DNA of 64,000 nt from Arthrobacter sp. Y81 (GCF_002929335.1 NZ_PJIL01000001.1:542823-606822); one strand, 5' to 3'; shown: positions 21,046 through 30,857, counted from the stretch's first letter. A program made the numbers and translations. Notes: generated from the sequence alone by a model not told the origin.

Positions 21046-21056
21046 TTTCGCTGGCA

Positions 21057-21092
21057 GGGACTGCCGGGACCCAGACGGGTTCCGGCAGTCCC
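21057..21092 (+). other. Hairpin between atpA and atpG
   Basis: Arms GGGACTGCCGGGACCC (21057-21072) and GGGTTCCGGCAGTCCC (21077-21092) pair over 16 positions with a single G-U, loop AGAC. It begins 11 bases after the atpA stop and ends 29 bases before the atpG ATG. No T-run follows. It may be a partial terminator or an RNA processing/stability element. Confidence 0.7.
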
Positions 21093-21121
21093 GGCCACCG
21101 GGATCTTAGGAAAGGATAAGT

Positions 21122-22015
21122 ATGGGAGCCCAGATTCGGGTCTACCGCCAGAAGATCAGCTCGACGACGTCGATGCGCAAGATCTTCAAGGCGATGGAAC
21201 TGATCGCTACCTCGCGCATCGGCAAGGCCCGCGCACGCGTAGCGGCTTCACTGCCTTACGCAAACGCGATTACGCGTGCCGTTTCTGCTGTCGCAAGCCA
21301 GAGCGAAATCGACCACCCGCTGGTCACCGAGCCCGAGCAGATCCGGCGCGCCGCTGTCCTGGTCATCACCTCGGACCGTGGCCTCGCAGGTTCCTACTCG
21401 GCAAGCGTGCTCAAGCAGGCGGAAGGCCTCACCGAGCTGCTTCACGAGGAAGGCAAGGAAGTCAAGACGTACGTTCTCGGCCGCAAGGCCCAGGCTTACT
21501 TCGACTTCCGCAACCGTCCTTACGCCCAGGTGTGGACCGGCAACACGGACGCGCCGGAGTTTGCAACCGCGCAGGAAATCGGCGCAGCACTGCTGGAGGA
21601 TTTTGCCACCGCGTACGAAGAGGGAGGCGTGGACGAGATCCACGTTGTCTACACCCGCTTCAAGTCCATGGTGACGCAGGAACCGACGGTCATCCGTCTT
21701 CTTCCCCTCGAGGTCGTCGAAGAGCAGGCACAGTCCGAATCGGACCTCCTGCCGCTCTACGAATTCGAGCCGGAGGCGGAGCAGGTTCTCGATGCCCTGC
21801 TGCCGCGCTACATCGAATCACGCATCTTCGCCGCAATGTTGCAGGCAGCAGCTTCCGAGCTTGCAGCCCGTCAGCGGGCGATGAAGTCCGCCGGCGACAA
21901 CGCCACGGACCTCATCAAGAAGTACACGCGTCTGCGCAACACTGCCCGCCAGGCTGAAATTACGCAGGAGCTTTCCGAAATTGTGGCCGGCGCCGACGCC
22001 TTGAACGCGTCCTAG
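21122..22015 (+). CDS. atpG: ATP synthase F1 subunit gamma
   Basis: Central rotor shaft, 297 residues. The terminal helices are recognised by [27 protein letters not shown] at the start (split coiled coil) and [30 protein letters not shown] with the Arg-rich end. The middle domain has [18 protein letters not shown] 21122 behind AGGAAAGGAT. Actinobacterial gamma subunits carry an extra loop in the middle domain, consistent with the length here. Confidence 0.95.
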   Translation: MGAQIRVYRQKISSTTSMRKIFKAMELIATSRIGKARARVAASLPYANAITRAVSAVASQSEIDHPLVTEPEQIRRAAVLVITSDRGLAGSYSASVLKQAEGLTELLHEEGKEVKTYVLGRKAQAYFDFRNRPYAQVWTGNTDAPEFATAQEIGAALLEDFATAYEEGGVDEIHVVYTRFKSMVTQEPTVIRLLPLEVVEEQAQSESDLLPLYEFEPEAEQVLDALLPRYIESRIFAAMLQAAASELAARQRAMKSAGDNATDLIKKYTRLRNTARQAEITQELSEIVAGADALNAS

Positions 22016-22063
22016 CCAGCACGGTTCCGGATCCAGCTGTACCTGCATCAAAGATAAACTTAA

Positions 22064-23551
<1,488 letters not shown>

Positions 23552-23552
23552 T

Positions 23553-23837
23553 ATGGCTGAGCTTGAGGTTGAGATTGTCGCAGCGGATCACTTCGTGTGG
23601 TCCGGAGCGGCCAAGATGGTCAAGGCCCGCACCAGCGATGGTGAAATCGGAATCCTGCCCGGCCACTCGCCCCTGCTGGCGATTCTGGCCGAAGGTGAGC
23701 TGGCCATTGAGCCTGTTTCCGGTGACCGCATTGCTGTAGTTGTCGACGGCGGATTCTTCTCCGTCGACAACAACAGGGTCGTCATTGTTGCTGACAACGC
23801 CCAAATGGGTGACGCGGCTACTGCGGGGATCCGCTAG
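23553..23837 (+). CDS. atpC: ATP synthase F1 subunit epsilon, short form lacking the C-terminal helical domain
   Basis: 94 residues. The N-terminal beta-sandwich is complete (AELEVEIVAADHFVWSGAA, GEIGILPGHSPLLAIL, DRIAVVVDGGFFSVDNN). The protein stops at GDAATAGIR, where E. coli epsilon (about 138 residues) enters its two-helix C-terminal domain. That domain is the inhibitory arm in other bacteria, so it must be missing or replaced here. ATG 23553 starts 1 base after the atpD stop. DUF2550 follows after 10 bases. The stop is read directly in the sequence; a frameshift seems unlikely because the next gene overlaps no epsilon-like coding. Confidence 0.92.
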   Translation: MAELEVEIVAADHFVWSGAAKMVKARTSDGEIGILPGHSPLLAILAEGELAIEPVSGDRIAVVVDGGFFSVDNNRVVIVADNAQMGDAATAGIR

Positions 23838-23847
23838 CACGACCTTG

Positions 23848-24279
23848 ATGAACGATCCTGGTTTTCCGTTCATCGCGTTGGCAACTGCCCTTGCGTTGCT
23901 GATTTTTGCACTGTGCCTGTCCGGGGTACGCCGCTTTAACCTGCGGCGTGCCCTGGGCACAGTGGACGCCTCCATTTGCACGGCTGGAAAGAGCTGGCAG
24001 ATGGGGGTTTGTCGTTATCAGGACAACGACCTGGAGTGGTTCAAGCTGCTCTCGCTCAGTGTCCGTCCCAAATACACTTTCCGGCGCAGCTCGCTGGAAC
24101 TCGTAGGGCGCCGCAAGCCCACCGAAGCGGAACTCGTCAAGGTGCAGCCCGATTCCGTCATCGTGGAACTTCACTACGAGGGCCGGGAAGTCCTGCTGGC
24201 CATGAAGTTCGACGCCTACACCGGACTGTCATCATGGCTGGAGGCCGGCCCGGTCATCGGTGTTGGCACCTGGCGCTAA
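23848..24279 (+). CDS. DUF2550 membrane-anchored protein
   Basis: 143 residues: one N-terminal helix (about 5-24, FIALATALALLIFALCL) and a compact domain rich in beta strands (KSWQMGVCRYQDNDLEWF, SVIVELHYEGREVLLAMKFD). This is the DUF2550 family that sits behind atpC in many actinobacteria. Function is unknown; membrane anchoring and gene order suggest a link to the ATP synthase or the cell envelope, without direct evidence. ATG 23848 is used; TTG 23845 directly precedes it. The next gene starts 5 bases after the stop. Confidence 0.75.
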   Translation: MNDPGFPFIALATALALLIFALCLSGVRRFNLRRALGTVDASICTAGKSWQMGVCRYQDNDLEWFKLLSLSVRPKYTFRRSSLELVGRRKPTEAELVKVQPDSVIVELHYEGREVLLAMKFDAYTGLSSWLEAGPVIGVGTWR

Positions 24280-24284
24280 CGCCG

Positions 24285-25613
24285 GTGGATTTCATAGCTG
24301 ACATCCATCTCACCGATGGACCCGTGCTCTGGATTGCCTGGGCAGCCGGAGCCGTTGGGCTCGGCTGGCTGCTGTGGGCCCGGGGACGCCGCTGGGCCCT
24401 GAGCGCGGGCGCTGCCCTCCTCCTGTCCGCCGGCGTTGTGGCCGGGGTGCACTGGCTGCTCATCTATGCGTTTTCCACCCTGCCCGAGGTACTCCCGCGC
24501 GAAGTGCTCGCGTGGTTTGTGGCAATGGTCTTTGCCCTGTTCCTCTGGGCGCTGCGGCTCTGGAAACTCCGCCGGCCGTCCCCTCCGAAGAGCCGCGGCG
24601 CGTGGCGGGGGAGGGCTGCCGTGACAGTTGCCATGCTGGGAGTGTTCCTGCTCGCCGCCGTCCAGATCAATGCCTACTTCGGCCTCAACCATACGGTCAG
24701 TGATGTCATGGGCATGGCCGTGGCAAGGATTCAGCCGCTCGAATCCGAATTGAAGCGCCAGCCCGCGTCCGCGATCCCCACCCCCTTGGCAGCCTGGCGG
24801 GCACCGGAGGGATTGCCGGCGGGCGGTGTGCTGCGGAGGGCCGTGATCCCCGGCCCCGTGTCGGGCTTCAGCAGCCGCGAGGCGTACATCTATCTTCCTC
24901 CCGCCTACCAGGCCGCACCCCGCCCTGCCCTTCCGGTCCTTGTCCTCTTCTCCGGTCAGCCCGGCGGGCCATCGGACTGGCTCACCGGCGGGGCGCTGCG
25001 CAGCCGGATGGACCGTTTCGCAGCGGAGCACGACGGCGTCGCGCCGGTCGTCGTTGTGGTGGATCCCAACGGCACGGCGTCGGCAAACACGCTCTGCATG
25101 GACAGCCGCATCGCCCAGGCCGACACGTTTCTGTCCCGTGACGTCCCGCAGTGGATTGAACAGAACCTGGACATTGATCCGGACCACCGGCAGTGGGCGG
25201 CCGGCGGATTCTCCTTCGGAGCCACGTGTGCCATGCAGATGGGCACCCGCCATCCCGACGTCTACGCTTCCGTCCTCGCCTTCTCCAGCGAGCGTGAACC
25301 GGCGCTTGCCAAGGAGCGGCACAAGACGGTTGACGCGGCGTTCGGCGGCGACGTGGCGGCCTTTGATGCACAGACTCCCCTGAACATCATGCAGAAGACC
25401 CGGTTCGAGGGCCATGCCGTGTACTTCGGTGCCGGTTCCAGGGATCCGGAGTTCATGGCCTACATGGACGAACTTTCCGCAGCCGCGCGCCAGGCAGGCT
25501 TCACCGTCCATGCCCAACCGGTGGCCAATACAGGTCACTCCTGGGAAGCCGCTTCCAGGGGCCTTCCGGCAGCCCTGGACTTCATGGCGGAGCGATGGGG
25601 AATCCTGCCGTGA
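24285..25613 (+). CDS. Membrane-anchored alpha/beta hydrolase, esterase-D/antigen-85-like
   Basis: 442 residues. Four predicted helices in the first 140 residues are followed by an extracytoplasmic alpha/beta hydrolase. The fold is marked by the YIYLPPAYQ strand, LPVLVLFSGQPGG (oxyanion region), a DPNGTASANT loop, the nucleophile elbow GGFSFGATC (Ser near residue 309) and a late NTGHSWEAA that supplies the catalytic His. The closest recognisable family is the PF00756 esterases. GTG start at 24285. The stop overlaps the GTG of the next gene (GTGA), so both proteins are probably made together. A hydrolase paired with an aminoacyl-lipid synthase is known in Pseudomonas aeruginosa (PA0919/PA0920), which suggests removal of aminoacyl groups from lipids here. 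That substrate is inference. Confidence 0.78.
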   Translation: MDFIADIHLTDGPVLWIAWAAGAVGLGWLLWARGRRWALSAGAALLLSAGVVAGVHWLLIYAFSTLPEVLPREVLAWFVAMVFALFLWALRLWKLRRPSPPKSRGAWRGRAAVTVAMLGVFLLAAVQINAYFGLNHTVSDVMGMAVARIQPLESELKRQPASAIPTPLAAWRAPEGLPAGGVLRRAVIPGPVSGFSSREAYIYLPPAYQAAPRPALPVLVLFSGQPGGPSDWLTGGALRSRMDRFAAEHDGVAPVVVVVDPNGTASANTLCMDSRIAQADTFLSRDVPQWIEQNLDIDPDHRQWAAGGFSFGATCAMQMGTRHPDVYASVLAFSSEREPALAKERHKTVDAAFGGDVAAFDAQTPLNIMQKTRFEGHAVYFGAGSRDPEFMAYMDELSAAARQAGFTVHAQPVANTGHSWEAASRGLPAALDFMAERWGILP

Positions 25614-28237
25614 CCAACGAGCGAGTTGCAAGCCGGCCGGAGGCCAAGGACGGTTCCACAGCCGACAGCGGGGTGACGTGGGCCGCTGTCATCCTACGGG
25701 CGCTCCGGCGTACGCGGGACCACTTCAAGGCGGTGCCGTTTACCCTGGTTGTCCTTGGCCTGTTCCTTGGAACGGGCGCGGCCACCAACAGTTTCCTGTC
25801 CGGTCCTCCGGAAGCCCTTCTCGACGTCGCCTCGGTGAACATGACGGCCCTGAAAGGCGGGCAGTGGTGGTCCCTTTTCACATCGCTCTTCTTCGCCACG
25901 AACCCCGCGGCCTACCTCACCGCCGCGTCCATGATCCTGCTGCTGCTGGGACTCGCCGAGCGCAGGCTGGGCACGCTGCGGACGGCGGGGTTCTTCTTCG
26001 GCGGACAGTTTGCTGCCGTTTCGCTGTTCCTGCTTTTCACCCAGCTCGCCCGCTACGCCGGCGACGGCTGGATGGGGCTCATGGTGGACGCCCGGCTCAT
26101 TGGGCCGTACGCCGCGGTCCTTGCCGCGACATTGGGGGCCAGCGGACTCGTGCCCGCCCTGTGGCAGCGGCGCCTTCGCACCGGCATCGTGTCGGCGTCG
26201 CTGCTCCTTCTCCTCTACGTGGGGCATCCGGAGACCGTGGTGGGGTTCCTCGGTGCCTTGGCCGGGCTGGCCGCCGGATGGTGGATCCAGAGCGACCACG
26301 GGACTCTCCACCGGCACCGCTCCACCGGCCGCGAGACGCGGAATCTCCTGTCCCTGATCGTGGGCATTTTCGCGGTCGGACCCATCCTGACAGCTGCCGT
26401 CCGGAGTCCCACCGGCCCGCTGGCGCTGCTGCGGGACGTGGTCCTGAACCCGTTGCCCACCCTCAGCCAACTGGAGCAGAACTGCGGCGGGACTGTGGAC
26501 GTGGACTGCCTGGAGATCGGACGTGCCGGGTTCGCGGGACCGCTGGGCCTTGCCCTGGCCGTGGTGCCCGTGCTGCTCCTGCTGATCTGCGCCGACGGTC
26601 TCAGACGGGGCCGCCGGCTCGCCTGGCGGATCACCCTCGGCGTCCAGCTGGCCGTCATTGCGTTGTCCGCCGTGTACCTCACGCTCTTTGCGCGGATACC
26701 GCACTACCCGTCGCGGCCGCACACGGCTGTGATGGGTTCCGGGTTCGTCCATGTGCTCCCGCTGGTGGCGGTTCCGCTGCTGCTGGTGGTGCTGCTGTGG
26801 ATCAACCGCCGGCAGTTCCGCGTGGAAACCTCGGCAGCGGACAGGCGGCGCCTGGCCCGGGTGCTGGCAGGAACATGGATGGCGCTTGCCGGCACATACA
26901 CCATCGCCTGGCTGGCGGCCGGCGGATTAGAGCGCGACGGCGGCCCGTCCGGGCTCGCGGCCGAACTCGCCCGCCAGTATCTGCCGGTGCCCATTCCCAG
27001 CCTTTACAACCGGATCTTCCAGGACCGGAATTCGGTTGAGGCCTTCCTGTTTGCCTATTCAGGCATCGCTTTCTGGGCTGTGGCCCTGGCCGGCGTGTGG
27101 GTGGCACTCCTCGGGCGGCATCACGGTGCCGGGGCCGGTGTTGAGGAGCGGGACGTGGCCCGCCGGCTGGTGCGCAGGGGCGGTGATTCACTGTCCTGGA
27201 TGGCCTTGTGGGAGCCCAATAAGTACTGGTTCACCCCCGCCCGCGACGCCGGTGTGGCCTACCAGCAGCATGGCAGCGTCGCCCTGACGCTGGGCGGTCC
27301 GTTCGGAGACCCGGAACTGCGGGAGGAGGCCGCCGCCGGATTCATGCAATATTGCGCGGAGCATGCCCTGGTTCCTTGCTTCTATTCCTGCACCGACGGG
27401 CTTTGGCCGATGCTCCAATCGCGGGCGTTCAGCCGGGTGGCCGTGGCACAGGAGACCCGGCTTGCCGTCAGGGAGCTGGAGTTCAAAGGCAAGGAATGGC
27501 AAAACGTCCGGACAGCGTTGAACCGCGCCCGGAAAACCGGGGTCACTGCTGTGTGGGGACGCTACAGCGGGTTTCCCGCGGCACTGCGCGCCCAGCTCCT
27601 TGAAGTGTCCGAGGAATGGGCCGCCCAGAAGTCCGTCCCGGAGATGGGTTTCACGCTCGGTGGCATGGACGAACTGATGGACGACGACGTCCTGTGCTGC
27701 GCCGCCGTCGACGGGGAGGGCAAGGTGCACGGCGTGACCAGTTGGCTCCCGGTATTTGAGGACGGGAGCGTGGTCAGCTGGACGCTCGACTTCATGCGCC
27801 GGCGGGAGGACGGGTTCCCCGGCGTCATGGAGTTCCTGATTGCCTCCGCCGTCCTCGAACTGCGGAGTTCGGTTGGGGTCATTTCCCTGTCCGGCTCACC
27901 CCTCGCCAAGGAGCCTGCTGACGCGGCGGCGTCCGCCGCGCAGCGGGATCCGGACCCGGACCGGGAGCCCGACCCGGACCCGAAGCGGGAGAAGGACGGG
28001 GAGCCGGAGGGCCTGGCGGCGATCCTTGATGTGGTGGGGCGGGCACTGGAACCCGTGTATGGCTTCCGCTCCCTGGCCACCTTCAAATCCCGCTTCAAAC
28101 CTGACTACCGTACGCTCTACCTCTACTACCAGGACCCCCTGCAGCTGCCTGCCATTGGCCGGGCGCTGAGCCGCGCCTACCTTCCCGGCCTCTCGGTCCG
28201 CCACAGCGCCCGCCTGCTGCGGACATTGGTGAGCTAA
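25610..28237 (+). CDS. Large membrane protein: rhomboid-like N-terminal domain fused to DUF2156 (aminoacyl-lipid synthase type)
   Basis: 875 residues. After a polar start come about 6 helices (residues 40-245) with rhomboid-like layout: GGQWWSLFTSLFFATN, LLLLGLAERRLGTLR, GHPETVVGFLGALAG. The rhomboid Ser motif (GxSG) and its His are not present, so proteolytic activity is doubtful. About four to five more helices (245-500) lead to a cytoplasmic DUF2156 domain (about 520-875) with YFTPARDAGVAYQQHG-type, SWTLDFMRRR and FYCYQD-like C-terminal elements (YRTLYLYYQDP). In MprF-type enzymes this domain transfers Lys or Ala from aminoacyl-tRNA to lipids. A charged Asp/Pro/Arg repeat (about 780-800) interrupts it. 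GTG 25610 overlaps the previous stop; ATG 25595 is the alternative. Confidence 0.75.
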   Translation: MTNERVASRPEAKDGSTADSGVTWAAVILRALRRTRDHFKAVPFTLVVLGLFLGTGAATNSFLSGPPEALLDVASVNMTALKGGQWWSLFTSLFFATNPAAYLTAASMILLLLGLAERRLGTLRTAGFFFGGQFAAVSLFLLFTQLARYAGDGWMGLMVDARLIGPYAAVLAATLGASGLVPALWQRRLRTGIVSASLLLLLYVGHPETVVGFLGALAGLAAGWWIQSDHGTLHRHRSTGRETRNLLSLIVGIFAVGPILTAAVRSPTGPLALLRDVVLNPLPTLSQLEQNCGGTVDVDCLEIGRAGFAGPLGLALAVVPVLLLLICADGLRRGRRLAWRITLGVQLAVIALSAVYLTLFARIPHYPSRPHTAVMGSGFVHVLPLVAVPLLLVVLLWINRRQFRVETSAADRRRLARVLAGTWMALAGTYTIAWLAAGGLERDGGPSGLAAELARQYLPVPIPSLYNRIFQDRNSVEAFLFAYSGIAFWAVALAGVWVALLGRHHGAGAGVEERDVARRLVRRGGDSLSWMALWEPNKYWFTPARDAGVAYQQHGSVALTLGGPFGDPELREEAAAGFMQYCAEHALVPCFYSCTDGLWPMLQSRAFSRVAVAQETRLAVRELEFKGKEWQNVRTALNRARKTGVTAVWGRYSGFPAALRAQLLEVSEEWAAQKSVPEMGFTLGGMDELMDDDVLCCAAVDGEGKVHGVTSWLPVFEDGSVVSWTLDFMRRREDGFPGVMEFLIASAVLELRSSVGVISLSGSPLAKEPADAAASAAQRDPDPDREPDPDPKREKDGEPEGLAAILDVVGRALEPVYGFRSLATFKSRFKPDYRTLYLYYQDPLQLPAIGRALSRAYLPGLSVRHSARLLRTLVS

Positions 28238-28338
28238 TTCGGTAACACCGGCCGAGCGTTTTCGGCATCATGTTTTCTGATTCTGAAAACATTTGTGACA
28301 AGAAACAATGCGCCGGCAGGCACCGGATAATGACAAAA
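28238..28338. other. AT-richer gap with an 8-bp hairpin behind the DUF2156 gene
   Basis: Noticeably lower GC than the surroundings. It holds a perfect stem ATGTTTTC (28270-28277) / GAAAACAT (28285-28292) with a 7-base loop and T-rich flanks. This could end the DUF2156 transcript. Confidence 0.4.
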
Positions 28339-28372
28339 AAATGATCCCCGGCACTAATGCCGGGGATCATTT
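28335..28372 (-). terminator. Rho-independent terminator of cspA
   Basis: 15-bp perfect stem (28339-28353 / 28358-28372), loop CTAA, followed on the minus strand by a run of seven T (plus-strand A 28335-28341, partly inside the stem). This is the most canonical intrinsic terminator in the window. A second GC-rich stem (GGAGGCCGCC / GGCGGCCCTCC, 28381-28405) lies between it and the cspA stop. Confidence 0.9.
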
Positions 28373-28414
28373 GATTCGTTGGAGGCCGCCGTCAGGCGGC
28401 CCTCCGACGCGGGA

Positions 28415-28618
28415 CTAGACCAGCGTTACGCCGGTAGCCTGGGGGCCCTTGGCGCCCTGGCCGATCTCGAACTGAACGCGCTGGTTCTCGTCGAGGGTCT
28501 TGAATCCACCGGTCTGGATCTCCGAGTAGTGAACGAAGACATCGCCATCGGAGTCGTCCGGGGTGATGAAGCCGAAGCCCTTTTCAGCGTTGAACCACTT
28601 GACGGTTCCCTGTGCCAT
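28415..28618 (-). CDS. cspA: Cold shock protein
   Basis: 67-residue single OB-fold RNA/DNA chaperone. RNP1 KGFGFI and RNP2 VFVHY are intact, within the usual [19 protein letters not shown] frame, and the length is standard. ATG 28618 has a strong GAGGAG Shine-Dalgarno. The gene stands alone between its own terminator and a long structured AT-rich leader, so it is monocistronic and probably expressed at a high level. The paralogue (cspA against cspB and others) cannot be fixed from one sequence. Confidence 0.95.
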   Translation of the reverse strand: MAQGTVKWFNAEKGFGFITPDDSDGDVFVHYSEIQTGGFKTLDENQRVQFEIGQGAKGPQATGVTLV

Positions 28619-28822
28619 TTATTTCTCCTCATTGTGGAACTTGCTTAAGTCCGGCACACTTCGTGCCGCACTTGGTCACTCCGCGAGAAGAATCCTGGCT
28701 TGCCGCCCGGTGGAACCGGACACTAGCTGACGAAGCTTCGCGCTCGCAACATGTCTTGCGAGCATGAAAAACACCTACACAAAGACTTATATAAGAATTT
28801 CATGTGGGTTGCGTCAGGTCAA
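28619..28822 (-). promoter_or_regulatory. cspA promoter and about 160-nt structured 5' leader
   Basis: Markedly AT-rich. Candidate minus-strand promoter: CTGACG (28817-28812), 18-base spacer, TATATA (28793-28788) inside the perfect palindrome CTTATATAAG (28786-28795). The predicted transcript would start near 28781 and have a leader of about 160 nt. An 8-bp hairpin near its 5' end (GCTCGCAA / TTGCGAGC, 28742-28763) and the self-complementary CGAAGCTTCG (28731-28740) lie in it. Long leaders acting as temperature sensors are known for E. coli cspA. Confidence 0.5.
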
Positions 28823-28919
28823 CGGGCAAAACGGGGAATTCGATAAATTTTACGTAAAGCCCATGTGAACCGCTGCCTTATGACAGTGCGCCGCGCGCGC
28901 TATTTGGGCGGCCGCCAAT

Positions 28920-29615
28920 TCAGAAGAGGCGGGATTCGCTGTCGTCAACGCCGCGCATGGCGTCGTAGTCGAGGGTGACGCAGTCGATGCCGCGGTCGTT
29001 GGCGAGCACCTTGGCCTGCGGTTTGATCTGCTGGGCGGCGAAGATGCCGCGGACCGGCGCCAGCAGCGGATCCCGGTTGAGCAGTTCCAGGTAACGGGTC
29101 AGCTGTTCAACGCCGTCGATGTCGCCGCGCCTTTTGAGCTCGATGGCCACCGTGGCACCGTCTGCGTCCCGGGCCAGGATGTCCACCGGACCGATGGCCG
29201 TGAAGTATTCGCGCCGGATGAGGGAAAAGCCGGTGCCGAGCCGTTCGATCTGATCGGCCAGCAACCGCTGGAGGTCAGCTTCGACGCCGTCCTTGATGAG
29301 GCCCGGATCCTGGCCCAGCTCATGGGAGGTGTCGTGCAGCTGCTCATGGATATTGATGATGAGCCGGTCATCGGTCTTGGCGGACTGGACGGTCCACTGC
29401 TCGGTGACGCCGAGCTCGAGGTCCACCTCGTCGGGCGAGGAGACCCGGAGGCTGGCCGGGGGGCTCATCCAGTTCAGCGGCTTGTACGAGCCGCCGTCGG
29501 AGTGCACCAGGACGGACCCGTCCGCCTTGACCAGCAGGAGCCTGGTGGCAAGGGGGAGATGGGCCTTGAGCCGGCCAACATAATCAACAGAACAACGGGC
29601 TATGACTAAACGCAC
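28920..29615 (-). CDS. nucS: Mismatch-specific endonuclease EndoMS/NucS
   Basis: 231 residues. It cuts both strands at G-T, G-G and T-T mismatches and provides the MutS/MutL-independent mismatch repair of actinobacteria. An N-terminal beta-rich DNA-binding/dimerisation domain (1-105) is followed by a RecB-like nuclease domain with D145 (GPVDI), E159 and K161 (AIELKRR) and QLTRYLELL. It ends ESRLF. Homologues use C-terminal residues to bind the sliding clamp. GTG 29615 gives the canonical start [15 protein letters not shown]; the upstream extension to 29642 is rejected. No ribosome site is obvious. Divergent from the small Cys/His protein gene. Confidence 0.92.
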   Translation of the reverse strand: MRLVIARCSVDYVGRLKAHLPLATRLLLVKADGSVLVHSDGGSYKPLNWMSPPASLRVSSPDEVDLELGVTEQWTVQSAKTDDRLIINIHEQLHDTSHELGQDPGLIKDGVEADLQRLLADQIERLGTGFSLIRREYFTAIGPVDILARDADGATVAIELKRRGDIDGVEQLTRYLELLNRDPLLAPVRGIFAAQQIKPQAKVLANDRGIDCVTLDYDAMRGVDDSESRLF

Positions 29616-29685
29616 CCGGTAAACACTACCGTCTGGGCCCAAGGCACGAACAACGCGGGGTCAGGGCCTGGGGCAGAATGGAGGC

Positions 29686-30030
29686 ATGCCCCGTTCCAAC
29701 CGACCCCGCCGTGCCGCCTCTGGAAAATTGGGACAGGCCAGCCGCAAACACGCCGGCAGCCCCGTGCCGGAGCTCGACCTCGAACGTGCCCGGTCCGGCA
29801 TCGCCCGGCGGGAAAGCGCCCCCGACGGCGAGTGGATGGTCCGCACCATGACGGCCAAGCGGGCCGAAAAGTCCTACATCTGCCCGGGCTGCTCCACAGC
29901 GGTCCTCCCCGGCGTGGAGCATCTGGTGGTCTGGTCCGAGGATCACCTGTTCGGCGCGGCGGCCGGCCTTTCGGAACGGCGCCACTGGCACTCCAACTGC
30001 TGGACGTCACGCACGTACCGCTATCGCTAA
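29686..30030 (+). CDS. Small actinobacterial Cys/His protein of unknown function
   Basis: 114 residues. A very basic, probably disordered N-terminus (RPRRAASGKLGQASRKH) leads to a compact domain with SYICPGCSTAV and, 35 residues on, HWHSNCW. CPGC and HxxC could together hold one zinc ion. Proteins of this type are conserved in actinobacteria, often labelled ATP/GTP-binding without motif support; no P-loop is present here. It is divergent from nucS and 10 bases ahead of the hydrolase gene, so co-transcription with that gene is likely. No function is assigned. Confidence 0.65.
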   Translation: MPRSNRPRRAASGKLGQASRKHAGSPVPELDLERARSGIARRESAPDGEWMVRTMTAKRAEKSYICPGCSTAVLPGVEHLVVWSEDHLFGAAAGLSERRHWHSNCWTSRTYRYR

Positions 30031-30040
30031 GCTGTTAGTC

Positions 30041-30841
30041 ATGACTTTTGACCCGGCGTCGTTCGTATTCAGCCAGCCTTCCGAAGCAACCGCAATCCGG
30101 GCTTCGACAGTTCTTCCGGCCCGCCGGGAGAACGTGGAAATACGCACCGAAGACGGTCACGTCCTCGTCGGCGAACTCGCCGTCCCGGAATCCGGCGACA
30201 TCACCGCCACGCTGATCACGCTGCATCCGCTGCCCACCCACGGCGGGTTCATGGACTCGCACGTGTACCGCAAGGCGTCCTACCGGCTGCCCGCGCTGGC
30301 CGGTGTGGCCGTCCTCAGGTTCAACACCAGGGGAACCAGTTCGCCCCGCGGCACCAGCGAAGGACGGTTCGAAGAGGGCATCGGCGAACGGCTCGACGTC
30401 GAGGCGGCCGTCAGGTTCGCCGCTGGCCGGAACCTGCCCAACCGCTGGCTCGTGGGCTGGTCGTTCGGCACCGAGCTGGCTCTTATGTACGGGGCGACGG
30501 AACCGGTGGCCCCGGAGGTGGAAGGCGCCGTGCTGCTTTCACCGCCGCTGCACCGGGCCACGGATGTTCACCTGAAGGAGTGGGCGGCCGCCGGCAAGCC
30601 CCTGAAGGTGCTGGTTCCCGAACACGACGACTACCTCCAGCCGGCCGCCGCCGCCGAGCGCTTCAGCATGGTGCCGCAGGCGGACGTGGTGGGGGTCGAC
30701 GGCGCCAAGCACCTGTGGGTGGGGGAGAAGTACGCTGCCCGGGTGCTGAACGAAATCGTCGACGAGGTCACGGAGCGCGGCGCAGGCCCGGAAGGCCTGT
30801 CCCAGGAATGGAACGGGCCCATGGCCACGGCCGCGCCGTAG
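30041..30841 (+). CDS. Alpha/beta hydrolase
   Basis: 266-residue cytoplasmic hydrolase of the alpha/beta fold. Elements seen: TLITLHPLPTHGG (oxyanion HP), LRFNTRGTSSPRGTSEG, the nucleophile elbow VGWSFGTELAL, the acid in VPEHDDYLQP and the His in GAKHLWVGE. This arrangement matches the small CocE/YheT-like family with an HPxPxxGG motif. Substrate unknown. ATG 30041, with no strong ribosome site. The gene ends at a strong bidirectional terminator facing the AI-2E permease. Confidence 0.82.
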   Translation: MTFDPASFVFSQPSEATAIRASTVLPARRENVEIRTEDGHVLVGELAVPESGDITATLITLHPLPTHGGFMDSHVYRKASYRLPALAGVAVLRFNTRGTSSPRGTSEGRFEEGIGERLDVEAAVRFAAGRNLPNRWLVGWSFGTELALMYGATEPVAPEVEGAVLLSPPLHRATDVHLKEWAAAGKPLKVLVPEHDDYLQPAAAAERFSMVPQADVVGVDGAKHLWVGEKYAARVLNEIVDEVTERGAGPEGLSQEWNGPMATAAP

Positions 30842-30857
30842 GACGAAACCGCAACAC

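Noticed and set aside
23837..24284. Possible frameshift that would extend epsilon into the next gene
   Set aside because: The following frame has a membrane helix and DUF2550 pattern with its own start; nothing resembles the two-helix epsilon C-terminus.
25414..27039. 541-residue plus-strand frame spanning the esterase and DUF2156 genes
   Set aside because: It conflicts with two genes with clear membrane helices and motifs and is Arg/Pro/Gly-rich throughout.
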